Shown piece by piece: positions 34,263 to 43,640 of a stretch of DNA of 55,203 nt. Position numbers and translations under genes: made by a program. Position 1 is the stretch's first letter. Each line of letters begins with the position of its first letter. The notes beneath the pieces were generated by a model that did not search any database, was not told the DNA's origin, and saw nothing but the letters and a program-made list of their open reading frames with translations. The DNA is from Polyangium sp. 15x6 (GTDB lineage Bacteria > Myxococcota_A > Polyangia > Polyangiales > Polyangiaceae), in assembly GCF_029960785.1 (NCBI RefSeq), contig NZ_JASBQE010000080.1:1-55203 (forward strand), given 5' to 3'.

Positions 34263-35111
34263 ATGGTCGTGCGTACCCATCGCCGCGGACGCCTCGTATT
34301 CAACCGAGATGCCATCGTGCGCGCCGCGCTGCGCGCCTACGTCGAATCCATCGTCGCAAAGCTCCCGAATGGCCCGCGGCACCCGGTCTGCCCGTACTCA
34401 GACTGGACGGGCGACGTCCAGCGTGGCGCCTTCAACGAAGACGACCTGGAGGGGAACAACGAGGTCATCGCGTGGAACGAGGCGGGCGTCGTCGGTCTCG
34501 CGTACGAGCTCGGGTTTGGCCCGATCGAGCAGCTCGGCCTGTCCGTCGACGCGGTGACCGGTGGCCCAGACGATGTGCGCGGGGCCGTGCCAGGGCTTCC
34601 CGCTGAGCTCGAGCCCGCGCTCGTGATAGCGGTCGGCATGCTCGGCGTGGGACCCGAGCATGGACAGAGGGATGCAGGCGTCGGCTTCTGGCTGCACGGC
34701 GATCGTGTCGCCGGCTCACTCTTCGACGCCCCGACGGCCGCCGGCGCCGACCGACTGGTCCCATGGGGCCAGCTCCAAAACGGTCAACTGCCGCTCTGGT
34801 GGAGTCCGGATTTCGCCGCGTATCGGGAGGAGCGCGTCCGAACGACGGACGCACCCATCCACGCGATCATCGACGCGGTGGTCGATCGGCGGATGCAGGG
34901 CCCCACGGAATTCACGACCGACGAGCTCGCGACGCTCCTCGCCAAGCCGCCCGACCCAGAGCGACAGCTCAGCGTCCAACGCGGGCTTCAGAAAGTCGGC
35001 ATCACCTGGCCCGGCTCGCCCGAGCTTCCCCCCGAGCCGCCGCGGCCGGAGCCACGTATCAACCCCTTCACGGGCAAACCCATGCCGAAACCGACCCGTC
35101 CCGACAAGTGA
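34263..35111 (+). CDS. Hypothetical protein, candidate immunity partner
   Basis: 282 aa from ATG 34263, the first good start after the nuclease lipoprotein (66 bp gap). No signal peptide, so cytoplasmic. The first half has alternating Trp/Asp/Gly segments (WTGDVQRGAFNED), the middle a Gly-rich stretch and the C-terminus a Pro-rich tail (PPEPPRPEPRINPFTG). No family recognised. The gene lies on the same strand directly after the candidate toxin and is not followed by another same-strand gene, which fits a two-gene toxin-immunity module. Alternatives: an unrelated hypothetical protein. Confidence 0.7.
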   Translation: MVVRTHRRGRLVFNRDAIVRAALRAYVESIVAKLPNGPRHPVCPYSDWTGDVQRGAFNEDDLEGNNEVIAWNEAGVVGLAYELGFGPIEQLGLSVDAVTGGPDDVRGAVPGLPAELEPALVIAVGMLGVGPEHGQRDAGVGFWLHGDRVAGSLFDAPTAAGADRLVPWGQLQNGQLPLWWSPDFAAYREERVRTTDAPIHAIIDAVVDRRMQGPTEFTTDELATLLAKPPDPERQLSVQRGLQKVGITWPGSPELPPEPPRPEPRINPFTGKPMPKPTRPDK

Positions 35112-35204
35112 CGGCTCGAGCTCCGCGGATCAGGCTGTTCCGGCGGGGCCTGCGCCAGACGGACGGTCACGGCTCCGCGTGCCGTGGCTCCGCGGAATCG
35201 GTCA

Positions 35205-36668
35205 TCAGAATCGATAGACCATGATGTTCTTCGTCCCGGACCCGAGGAAGACCATCGCGTGGAGCTTCGGCATCCAGAGCATGCGGCGGCGCACTTGGGT
35301 ATGGCCGTCGAGCTCGGGGGTCGTGCCGTCCTGCACCAGCGGGCGGAGCGTCCACGGCTCCGTCGTGGGATTGAGCTCGAACCAGCCGAGCTTGCCTTCC
35401 TTGTTCTTGGTCGCCACCCAATAACGGTCGAGCGGCGGGATGTACACCATGCCGGCGCTGTCGCCCACCGGGAAGTCGACCGCCGAGAGGCCGTCCGCGT
35501 ACTGCACGGTGCCGCTCTGCACGACCTTGCGTTCCTTCACGTCGAAGAGCTGGTACAGGCCCTTGGCCGCGTACTGGCCGGTCGCGGGATCTTCCGGCAC
35601 CTTGAAGATGGCGACGCGGTCGCCGAAGCGCGCATCGGCGGCGCCGTTCCAGTCCCAGCCATTCCAGGACGTGCCCTCGCCGGTCCAGTTCGACGTGTTC
35701 ATGTCGAAGGTATTGCTCCACGGCCCGTTGGAGCCGCACGACGCGACGAGGAGCTGGTCCTTGTACTCGTCGTAAATGGCGAGGCTCTCCTCGCCCAGCT
35801 TGTTCTGCCACTCCATGGCAGGCAGCCGCTTGTAAACCCACTTGCCCTCGTCGCGCGAGTAGCGCCAGAGGCGCCGCACCGCCATCACGAGCTCGTTGGT
35901 CTTCGGGACGTACACCACGCCCGAGTACGTGTGGCGCGCCGTCGGCTGCCGATCCCAGTAGAGCTCGTCGTAGAACCAGTCGTTCTCCTCCTTCAAGGTG
36001 CCCGCGGCGAGGGCGGCGTCGAACTCCGCGGAGGACTCCGGGCAACTCGTGTACGTGCTCGCCGCCTTGTAGGCGTCGCTCCACTGCGTGGTGTCCGAGG
36101 GGAGATGCTCGATGGCATAGGCCATCCGGAATGCGTCGAAACGGTAGATGCCATTGTTGCTCGAATCGGCGTGCCCGCCGGAGGAGACCCACCACGCGCG
36201 GCTGCCCTCCGGGTCGTGCGCGGGGGAGTTCCACGCGACCGTGACGGAGTTCCAGTCCCCCGAGCCGTAATCATTCCAGCCCGGGACCTTTTCCTTCACC
36301 TCGGCGTCGAGGGCATCGAGCCTCGTACCGTTCACCTCGATCCATTGCCCGCCGGGCACGAGATCCCACGAGTCGGCATTGACGAGGCCGTTCTCGTCGC
36401 GGCCCGGCGTCCACACGCCGCCTTCGAGAGAGCCGACGTCGCTCCCGGTCCCCCATTCCGCGTCGGGGCCCGGCGCCGTCACCCCGGCACCCTGGCCGCC
36501 GATACCACCGCCGCCCGCGCCGCCGCTGCCGCCCGATCCACCCGTTCCGGAGGGATCGCCGGGCGGATTGTTCTGCTCGGTGGACGGTTCGGTGCAAGCC
36601 GCGAACAACACCGTGAGCCCGACGAGCGGGAGCCAAAGCCGCGGGGAAAGCAAGCTTGATTTCAGCAT
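35205..36668 (-). CDS. Tethered beta-propeller-like lipoprotein
   Basis: 487 aa from ATG 36668, with GGGAGAAAGAG 9 bp upstream. Signal peptide ends in LFAAC. A Gly/Ser-rich tether (residues about 35-60) leads to a domain with repeated W/G and [ILV]-Y-D motifs resembling kelch or galactose-oxidase-type propellers (YSGVVYVPKTNELV, MVYIPPLDRYWV, GMVYIPPL). No copper ligands or catalytic residues could be assigned. Inferred: surface-anchored carbohydrate-binding or oxidative partner of the neighbouring enzymes. It shares a divergent promoter region containing an 8+8-bp palindrome with the next gene. Confidence 0.8.
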   Translation of the reverse strand: MLKSSLLSPRLWLPLVGLTVLFAACTEPSTEQNNPPGDPSGTGGSGGSGGAGGGGIGGQGAGVTAPGPDAEWGTGSDVGSLEGGVWTPGRDENGLVNADSWDLVPGGQWIEVNGTRLDALDAEVKEKVPGWNDYGSGDWNSVTVAWNSPAHDPEGSRAWWVSSGGHADSSNNGIYRFDAFRMAYAIEHLPSDTTQWSDAYKAASTYTSCPESSAEFDAALAAGTLKEENDWFYDELYWDRQPTARHTYSGVVYVPKTNELVMAVRRLWRYSRDEGKWVYKRLPAMEWQNKLGEESLAIYDEYKDQLLVASCGSNGPWSNTFDMNTSNWTGEGTSWNGWDWNGAADARFGDRVAIFKVPEDPATGQYAAKGLYQLFDVKERKVVQSGTVQYADGLSAVDFPVGDSAGMVYIPPLDRYWVATKNKEGKLGWFELNPTTEPWTLRPLVQDGTTPELDGHTQVRRRMLWMPKLHAMVFLGSGTKNIMVYRF

Positions 36669-37002
36669 ATACGAAACTCTTTCTCCCGACGGCAATCATC
36701 CATCGTCGGGGATGCGGAGCCGATACCTCTCTTGATATCGGCTGTGTCGCTTCGATGACCGGACGCTAGCACGTCGAAAACGTCTTTGGGAAGCGAAGCC
36801 GCATCTCGCCATGTGACGATTTCACGAAGCACATCCATGCTCGAATAATGTGGCATCACACGAACGCAAAATTCAGAACAAACGATACCATTGCATTTTA
36901 CAATCGGACGTGGTTGTGCTGTCGACGGTCCGGACGTCAACGCCTTCTTTTGCAAGCACACGGCAGGCTGCGGCCAGAGGCCGATGTGCTCGGAGATTGC
37001 TG
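36669..37002. promoter_or_regulatory. Divergent AT-rich promoter region, 334 bp
   Basis: Separates two divergent lipoprotein genes. The centre (about 36840-36910) is much richer in A/T than the rest of the window, as expected for promoters, and near 36720 lies a palindrome given below. No gene is visible. Confidence 0.5.
36718..36743. promoter_or_regulatory. Perfect inverted repeat, possible operator
   Basis: AGCCGATA at 36718-36725 and TATCGGCT at 36736-36743 are exact complements around a 10-base centre. Two half-sites about two helical turns apart fit a dimeric repressor. Position between divergent polysaccharide genes suggests shared control. Confidence 0.4.
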
Positions 37003-39135
37003 ATGAGGAACCTTGCTTTTTCGCTGTTCACGACCTTCACCGCGCTCGCCTTGGCGGCCTGCGGCGGGAACGATCCTGGCGGCAGCGGCGGGAGCGGCGG
37101 CGACGGCGGCTCGGCGGGCGCCGGCGGTCACAATCCGCTCGGGGAGACGTTCACCAGGGTCGTCGTCGTCGATCGGAGCGGCGGCGCGTCCGAGCGGCAG
37201 GACGTGCTCGTCACGTTCGCGCATCCATTCGCGGTCGGCGACGTGCCTTCCGGCGCCACCGTGGGGGCGCGTATCGAGGGCGTGGATGTTCCTCTCCAGG
37301 TCGACGCCAAGGCGACACACGCCGATGGCTCGCTCCGCCACGCCGTGCTGACGGCGCGCATTCCCAAGTTGCCCGGCAGCGGGAGCACGACGCTCGAGCT
37401 GTATCCCGCGGAGGCCGGTGAAGATGATGCCTCCGTCTCGGCGTCGGATCTGCTCGCGACGACGTTCGACGCCAAAGTATCGGTGGACCTCGCGGGCGCG
37501 CATTACGAGGCGTCCGCGCGCTCGCTGCTCGAAGCCAAGGTAGGACCGGCTTGGCTCGATGGGCCGCTCGTCTCCGAGTGGTCCGTGGTGGCGCCGGTGG
37601 CCGGCACAGGCGGCGAACACCCGCACCTCACGGCGCGGTTCGACGTGCGCGCATACGCGGGCAAACCCAGCGTGCTCGTGAGCGTGACCGTCGAGAACGA
37701 CTGGACGTACGAGCCGAACCCGCAGAACTTCACCTACGATCTCGCGATCGATACCGACAAGGAGTCCGTCTACACGAAGAGCGGGCTCGTGCATCTTCGG
37801 AAGGCGCGCTGGCGCAAGGCGTTCTGGTGGGGCGAGGATCCGCAGGTCCACGTCGAGCACGACGTTCCTTATCTGCTCTCCACCGGCGCCGTCCCGCACT
37901 TCGATCCCACGCTGGTGCCGGCCGAAGCGGCGCTCGCGAACCTCGATACGGCATACGGCGCAAAGGCGTACGAGCCCATGGGGATCGGCCTGGCAGAGGA
38001 ATACATGCCCCAGACCGGAGGAAGGACCGATATCGGACCCATGCCGGGCTGGAGCGCCATGTGGCTCCTGTCCATGGATGAACGCGCGAAGCGGGCCACG
38101 CTCGGCACCGCGGACGGCGCGGGGAGCTGGCCCATCCATTACCGCGACAAGGTGACCGATCGTATCGTGTCGCTCGAAGACCACGCGTACATGACCTTGC
38201 TCGGCAACCCCGGCGACGCCGTCAATCCCGAGACCGGCGTCTCCGACGCGTTCCCCCCCTGCGGGGGCGATTGCTCGAGCCCCTACGAGCCCGATTCGGC
38301 GCACCAGCCAGCGCTCGTCTACCTGCCTTATCTGCTCACGGGGGATCGTTACTACCTGGAGGAGCTGCAGTTCTGGGCGAACTTCAACATGCTCCAGTCG
38401 AATCCGGGCTACCGCGAGAACAGGAAGGGCCTCGTGCAATTCGATCAGACGCGCGGCCAGGCCTGGTCGCTGCGGACGCTGGGGCAGGCGGCGTACATCA
38501 CGCCGGACGACGATCCGATGAAGAAGTATTTCACCGATCGGGTCGGCTACAACATCGAGTGGTACAAGAAGAACTACATCGACAACCCGGATGCGAACCT
38601 GCTCGGTATCCTCACGAATGGATATTCGCTCTACGACGATGGCACGATGGCGCCGTGGATGGATGACTTCTTCACGTGGAGCGTCGGCCACCTGGTCTCG
38701 CTCGGCTTCGAGGACGCGCGGCCGCTGCTCGAGTACAAATCGAAATTCCCGGTCGGGCGCATGATCGGTCCCGATTTCTGCTGGATCTTCGGGAGCGTCT
38801 ATCACCTGCCCGTGAAGGACACGGCGCAGAACAAGTTCTTCACGACGTTCGCCGAGGCCTATCAAGCATCGGTGGTGCACGAGGGGCACCCGGAGGTGGC
38901 GTCGATGGCCTGCGGGGGTCCGGAGATGGGGGCCGCGCTCATGCTCCAGGCAGGCGAGATGGTCGGCTACTCGCCGAGCACGCAAGGGTATCCGTCGAAC
39001 ATGCAGCCGGCGCTCGCGGCGGCGGTGGAATCGAAGATCCCGGGCGCCCAGGAGGCCTGGGACGTGTTCATGGCACGAAGCGTGAAGCCGGACTACAGCA
39101 CGGAGCCGCAATTCGCGGTGGTGCCCCGGCCGTGA
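37003..39135 (+). CDS. Tethered lipoprotein, probable polysaccharide lyase or hydrolase
   Basis: 710 aa. ATG 37003 has GGAG 8 bp upstream; an open extension upstream to 36850 is not used. Signal peptide ends in LAAC, followed by a Gly/Ser-rich tether. The N-terminal ~250 residues look like a beta-barrel domain (FTRVVVVDRSGGASERQDVLVTF), and the rest is an alpha/alpha-barrel-like catalytic region. The domain order resembles the exo-rhamnogalacturonan-lyase (PcRGLX/YetA-like) group, but catalytic residues were not identified, so the substrate is tentative. Its stop codon is adjacent (no gap) to that of the convergent transporter gene. Confidence 0.72.
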   Translation: MRNLAFSLFTTFTALALAACGGNDPGGSGGSGGDGGSAGAGGHNPLGETFTRVVVVDRSGGASERQDVLVTFAHPFAVGDVPSGATVGARIEGVDVPLQVDAKATHADGSLRHAVLTARIPKLPGSGSTTLELYPAEAGEDDASVSASDLLATTFDAKVSVDLAGAHYEASARSLLEAKVGPAWLDGPLVSEWSVVAPVAGTGGEHPHLTARFDVRAYAGKPSVLVSVTVENDWTYEPNPQNFTYDLAIDTDKESVYTKSGLVHLRKARWRKAFWWGEDPQVHVEHDVPYLLSTGAVPHFDPTLVPAEAALANLDTAYGAKAYEPMGIGLAEEYMPQTGGRTDIGPMPGWSAMWLLSMDERAKRATLGTADGAGSWPIHYRDKVTDRIVSLEDHAYMTLLGNPGDAVNPETGVSDAFPPCGGDCSSPYEPDSAHQPALVYLPYLLTGDRYYLEELQFWANFNMLQSNPGYRENRKGLVQFDQTRGQAWSLRTLGQAAYITPDDDPMKKYFTDRVGYNIEWYKKNYIDNPDANLLGILTNGYSLYDDGTMAPWMDDFFTWSVGHLVSLGFEDARPLLEYKSKFPVGRMIGPDFCWIFGSVYHLPVKDTAQNKFFTTFAEAYQASVVHEGHPEVASMACGGPEMGAALMLQAGEMVGYSPSTQGYPSNMQPALAAAVESKIPGAQEAWDVFMARSVKPDYSTEPQFAVVPRP

Positions 39136-40506
39136 TCACCCCCGGTCTTCCATCTCCTTCGTGACCCGCGCCTCCGGGTACCTCGCGAATGCGAGGGCCG
39201 CGAGCAGCAGAATCACGGTGGCGAGTGGCCCCGTGACCTGCACGCCGAGCGGTTTCTCCGCGGAGCTGCCGAGCGCGTCCTTCACCCACTGAAACACACC
39301 CGTCGAGACGCCGAGCGAAATCTTCTGCAGAAATCCCTGCGCGCCGAAGAACATGGCCTCGCGGCGCTCCCCCGTGCGCCGCGTGGACGCCTCGCAGACG
39401 TCCGCGAGAATGGCGTTCGGGATGGCCATGAAGATCGCGACCGGGACGCCCGCGAGCGCGAAGATGACCATGCCGATCCGGACGTCGTGGACGACCGGAA
39501 CGAGGGCCATCAATCCGCCGAAGACGAGCGCCGAGGCGATCATCGCCCCCTTTTTGGAGATCCGCCGCGTGAGGCCGCCGAGCAGCGGAAACGCGAGGGC
39601 GGCCACGCCGAACATGGGGCCGAGGAGCTTGCCCACCTCGGCGAGCGGCCGGCCCATGAGCACCTCGACGTAAAAGGGCACGCCCGTCGAGATCATGTTG
39701 AAGGCGAAGAAATACAGCGTGTAGCCGAAGACATACGGCAAGAATGCGCGGTCCGCGAACGTCGCGCGCAGCGAATCCACGAGGCCGAGGTGGCTCGGCG
39801 CGGTTTCCGACGCCGTCGCGCGGACGGAGAGGCGCCGCTCGTCGACGAAAACGACGGGCAGGAGCATCAAGACGAACGAGAGCACGGCGAGCGCGCCGGC
39901 CATGGTCTGGAGCTCGACACGATCGTCACCACCTTTGCCGAGGAAAAGGGCCGGGGCGACGACCATGACGAAGAGCGCGCCGAGGAGGGCCGCGGCCGCG
40001 AGCAGGGTCGAGAGCGAGGTGTTTTCCTGCTTGTCGGGCGCGATCTCGGGCAGGAGCGCGAGGTAGGGCGCGACGTAGACCGAGAACATCGCGTAATAGG
40101 CCGTGAGCGTGGCGCCGAGCCAGGCGACGTTGAGCAACGACGATGCGGCCGTGGGCGGGAAAAAGACGAGGCCCCCCGTGAGCGCGAGGGGAAAGACGCC
40201 CGCGAGCATGAAGGCGCGGCGGCGGCCGAAGCGGTGCTTGCTGCGATCGGACCAGTTCGCGACGATCGGGTCCCAGAAGGTATCGAAGCCCCGCGCGATG
40301 AGGTTCAGGAGGAGGTAGGTGGGGATCGCGCCGGCCAGGAACGCGGGGATGAGCGCGGTGCCCTTGTCGTCGGGCGGCGCGTAGAGCCGCAGGACGTAGG
40401 TCGTGACGAGCTGGTAGCCGAGGACGTTCCCGGTGTTCCCCGCGGCGTAGACGAGCTTGTCGAAAAGCGAGAGCCTGGCCCGAGGAACGGCGGCGAGGGC
40501 GGTCAT
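39136..40506 (-). CDS. GPH-family sugar:cation symporter (MFS)
   Basis: 456 aa from ATG 40506 with 12 predicted helices. Seen: DKLVYAAGNTGNVLGYQL (helix 1), FDTFWDPIVANWSDRSKHRFGRRRAFML (the conserved GPH loop), and a later helix-8 to helix-12 block. Family role: uptake of glycosides, galactosides, pentosides or glucuronides. The location beside two enzymes that act outside the cell suggests import of released oligosaccharides. Divergent from the glycoside hydrolase gene, 71 bp away, and convergent with the lyase-like gene. Confidence 0.9.
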   Translation of the reverse strand: MTALAAVPRARLSLFDKLVYAAGNTGNVLGYQLVTTYVLRLYAPPDDKGTALIPAFLAGAIPTYLLLNLIARGFDTFWDPIVANWSDRSKHRFGRRRAFMLAGVFPLALTGGLVFFPPTAASSLLNVAWLGATLTAYYAMFSVYVAPYLALLPEIAPDKQENTSLSTLLAAAALLGALFVMVVAPALFLGKGGDDRVELQTMAGALAVLSFVLMLLPVVFVDERRLSVRATASETAPSHLGLVDSLRATFADRAFLPYVFGYTLYFFAFNMISTGVPFYVEVLMGRPLAEVGKLLGPMFGVAALAFPLLGGLTRRISKKGAMIASALVFGGLMALVPVVHDVRIGMVIFALAGVPVAIFMAIPNAILADVCEASTRRTGERREAMFFGAQGFLQKISLGVSTGVFQWVKDALGSSAEKPLGVQVTGPLATVILLLAALAFARYPEARVTKEMEDRG

Positions 40507-40577
40507 GGGTTCGGGACGATACCGCAAATCGCTTCGGGCTTGACAAGCGGGGCGAAAACGCGACGTGTTTTCTCATC

Positions 40578-43313
40578 ATGAGCGTGCTTCGCAACACCCT
40601 GGGCTCTTGCTTCGTCTCCCTCGCCGCGCTCGCGGCCCTCGGATGCGGAGGTGACGAATTGGGCGGTACGACCTCGGGAACGACCCTCGGAACAGGCTCG
40701 GGAAGCTCGAGCGGGAGCGGGAGCGGAGGCAGTGGCGCAGGCGGCGGCGGAAGCGGCGGCGGCAGCGCGAGTAGCAGCGGCAGCGGCGGCAGCGGCGTCG
40801 GCGGCAGCGGCGGCGGCAGCAGCGCCGAATGTGTGCCGCCCACGGGGACGCCCGCGTCCGGGACGGGCACGTGGTACGACGCGCCGAATCAGGCCACGGT
40901 CGTCGTGCAAAACGCGGCGAGCTGCGCGCGGACGTACGTGCTCTCGACCACGGGGCCGCTGCGCGACAACAACCCGTCGAACCCGCGGACGATCACGGAG
41001 GTACCCGGACAACCCGTGCTGCGGACGGGGCACGACATGCTGGACGCGCTGTATGCGCTGGCCGTCGAGGAGTCACGCGAGTGCTCGGTCGCGGCGATCA
41101 GCGATTACGCGTTCAATGGCGGCAATCCCCTGCCCTGCCCGCAAGGCGGCTGCTTCGAGACGGGGCGGCTCTGGAAATACGTCTGGACGCGGGATACGTC
41201 GTATTCGGTGGCGCTCGGGCTGTCGCTGCTCGATCCGACGCGGGCGCGAAACTCGATGGAGTTCAAGACGAGCCTCCGCCGCGACGGGACGAAGCGCGAG
41301 ATCGTGCAGGATACGGGGACGGGCGGGAGTTATCCGATCTCGTCGGACCGCGTGGTGTGGGCGATGGGCGCGTTCGAGCTCTTGAAGCACCTCGATGGCG
41401 CGGAGCGGTCGGCGTTCCGGGACCTCGCATACGAGGCGATCGTGAACACGGCGGAGCACGATCGGCTCGTCGTGTGGGACAAGGCCGACGGGCTTTATCG
41501 CGGCGAGCAGTCGTTCCTCGACTGGCGCGAGCAGACGTATCCGGCGTGGGTGGCGACGGATACGGTGCAGATCGGGATGAGCAAGGCGCTCGGGACGAAC
41601 ATCGCGCACCTCGTGATGCTCGACGTCGCCGCGAAGCTCGCCGAGGAGAAGGGGGATACGGCGGCGAGCCAGAAATACGCAGGATGGGCGACGGCGCTCC
41701 GGGACGCGATCCGGGCGCGGCTGTTCTTGCCCGAGCGGCAGATGTATTCGACGTTCGTCACGACGTATCTGGATCCGGCGCCGACGCTGCAATACGATCT
41801 TCTGGGGTCGGCGTTCGCGGTGCTGTTCGATGTCGCGACGAAGGCCGAGGCGGAGGAGATCGTGGCGCGGTACCCGCATTTGCCGAAGGGCGCGCCCGTG
41901 ATCTGGCCGCAGCAGCAGAATACGCGGATCTATCACAATCGCGCGATCTGGCCGTTCGTGACGGCGTTCTGGGCGAAGGCCGCGGCGAAGGCGGGCAACG
42001 CGGACGCGATCGACAACGCGGTGCGCGCGCTCGTGCGCGGCGCGGCGCTGAACCTCTCCAACATGGAGAACTTCGAGGCCGTGACCGGAGCGAACTGGAA
42101 GGAAGAAGGGGCGACGAGCGGGCCGGTCGTCAATTCGCAAAGGCAACTCTGGAGCGTGGCGGGGTTCGTCGGGGTCGTGCACGACGTGATCTTCGGGCTG
42201 GAAGCGACGCAGGCGGGAATCCGGTTCGCGCCGAAGATCACGCGGGAGCTGCGCAATACGCTGTTCTCGGGGATGGACGAGATCACGCTGTCGGGCGTGC
42301 GGTACAAGGGGAAGCGGATCTCGGTCCGGGTGAAGCTCCCGGCGGTGTCGGGCGACAATGGGCTGCTCGACGTGACGGCGGCGCGGCTCGACGGGCAGGA
42401 CGTGGGGACGGGCTTCGTGGACGCGGCGGCGCTCGGGCAAGACAGCGTGTTCGAGATCGAGCTCGGCGCCGGCGCGCCGTCGACGAAGGGGATCACCGCG
42501 CTCGGAGACGCGGAGATCGCCGATTACAAGAACGTGTTCGGCCCGCACACGCCCTCGATTTCGGGTCTCGTGATCACGAACGATCGGGTCCAGGTCAATT
42601 TCTCCGTGGGGGAGAACCCGAACGACGTGACGCTCAACCTGTATCGCGACGGGACGCGAATCGCGCAGGATCTGCCCGGAGGCACGACGTCGTACGTGGA
42701 CCCGGGGAGCACGGAGTACATGACGAAGACGTATTGCTACACGGTGGAGGCCGTCTTCAAGGCGTCGGGCAACGCCTCGCAGCGAGCGCGGCCCTGGTGT
42801 TACTGGGGGCCGAACAACACGCGGATCCAGTCGTTCGGCGCGCAGCAGAGCTTCCAGGCGACGGGCGGGACGCTCGTCCTGAACCACGGCCGCTGGCATT
42901 ACGAGAACTGGGGCGATCCCGGGCACACGATCACGGTGGCGAACGTGACCGCGAAGCAGTCGGGGCGGCATCTGCTGCAGGTGACGGCGGGCAACGGCGC
43001 GGGCGATTACACGACGGGGATCACCTGCGGGGTCAAGGCGATCGAGGTGTGGGACGGCGCGACGCTCGTGGGCAGCGGGCAGCTCACGATGCCGCACCTC
43101 GCGACGTGGGACGACTGGCGTGATTCGAACTTCGTGCCGGTCGACCTCGTGGCCGGAAAGACCTATTCGATCGTGATCCGGGAGGACGCCGGATCCGGCA
43201 ACATGAGCGACTTCGCCCATTTCGGCTCGTACAACGGCATGGGCGGGCAGAGCGGGCGCTTCAACAAGGTGAACATCTCGGAGCTGAAGGTGCTCGCGAT
43301 CGGCACGCCTTGA
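40578..43313 (+). CDS. Tethered lipoprotein glycoside hydrolase, alpha/alpha barrel
   Basis: 911 aa. Signal peptide ends in LAALGC, followed by a very long Gly/Ser tether (residues about 30-100). The catalytic domain (about 120-640) has WKYVWTRDTSYS and RIYHNRAIWPFVTAFW, typical of six-hairpin glycosidases of the MGH1/GH63 or amylo-alpha-1,6-glucosidase type. A fibronectin-like segment follows, then a C-terminal carbohydrate-binding-like module (HGRWHYENWGDPGH...). Cellular site: outer surface. The exact bond is not determinable. A perfect -35 box TTGACA at 40540 is near the start but no good -10 was found, and no ribosome site precedes the ATG. Confidence 0.85.
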   Translation: MSVLRNTLGSCFVSLAALAALGCGGDELGGTTSGTTLGTGSGSSSGSGSGGSGAGGGGSGGGSASSSGSGGSGVGGSGGGSSAECVPPTGTPASGTGTWYDAPNQATVVVQNAASCARTYVLSTTGPLRDNNPSNPRTITEVPGQPVLRTGHDMLDALYALAVEESRECSVAAISDYAFNGGNPLPCPQGGCFETGRLWKYVWTRDTSYSVALGLSLLDPTRARNSMEFKTSLRRDGTKREIVQDTGTGGSYPISSDRVVWAMGAFELLKHLDGAERSAFRDLAYEAIVNTAEHDRLVVWDKADGLYRGEQSFLDWREQTYPAWVATDTVQIGMSKALGTNIAHLVMLDVAAKLAEEKGDTAASQKYAGWATALRDAIRARLFLPERQMYSTFVTTYLDPAPTLQYDLLGSAFAVLFDVATKAEAEEIVARYPHLPKGAPVIWPQQQNTRIYHNRAIWPFVTAFWAKAAAKAGNADAIDNAVRALVRGAALNLSNMENFEAVTGANWKEEGATSGPVVNSQRQLWSVAGFVGVVHDVIFGLEATQAGIRFAPKITRELRNTLFSGMDEITLSGVRYKGKRISVRVKLPAVSGDNGLLDVTAARLDGQDVGTGFVDAAALGQDSVFEIELGAGAPSTKGITALGDAEIADYKNVFGPHTPSISGLVITNDRVQVNFSVGENPNDVTLNLYRDGTRIAQDLPGGTTSYVDPGSTEYMTKTYCYTVEAVFKASGNASQRARPWCYWGPNNTRIQSFGAQQSFQATGGTLVLNHGRWHYENWGDPGHTITVANVTAKQSGRHLLQVTAGNGAGDYTTGITCGVKAIEVWDGATLVGSGQLTMPHLATWDDWRDSNFVPVDLVAGKTYSIVIREDAGSGNMSDFAHFGSYNGMGGQSGRFNKVNISELKVLAIGTP

Positions 43314-43315
43314 GC

Positions 43316-43638
43316 GCGGAGCGGGGCTTTGCCCCGCACCCCAGCAGGGGGCTGTCCGCCCCCTGCACCCCGGACCAGGCACGGCCTGGACCGAAGGCCG
43401 AGAAACCGCGCGATGCGCGGTTTCTCGGACGGGCCCGTGGCAAACCACGGACCACCTTGCCAGCCAAGTACGTCGACCCCGCCGTCTTGGCTGGCCAGCC
43501 CGTCGCCGGTCTTGCCAGCGGCCGTTCGATGAACTGCGCATCGCGCAGTTCATCGACCCCGGGTCCAGCCCCTGGCTGGTCCGGGTCCAGGGGCGGATAG
43601 CCCCTGGTGGGGCCTGGGGCAACGCCCCAGCGCTACGC
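43316..43638. repeat. Composite hairpin element, copy D
   Basis: Left arm (type 2): GCGGGGC/GCCCCGC (43321-43337), GCAGGGGGC/GCCCCCTGC, CCAGGC/GCCTGG, GAGAAACCGCGC stem. Core of about 90 bp with GTGGCAAACCAC and GGTCTTGCCA. Right arm (type 1): GATGAACTGCGC stem, CCAGCC/GGCTGG, CCAGGGGC/GCCCCTGG with loop GGATA, CTGGGGC/GCCCCAG (43614-43630). It fills the convergent gap between the hydrolase and purU. Confidence 0.9.
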
Positions 43639-43640
43639 CA

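Noticed and set aside
41073-43622. 849-residue minus-strand frame
   Set aside because: Antisense of the glycoside hydrolase and part of copy D; Arg/His-rich composition.
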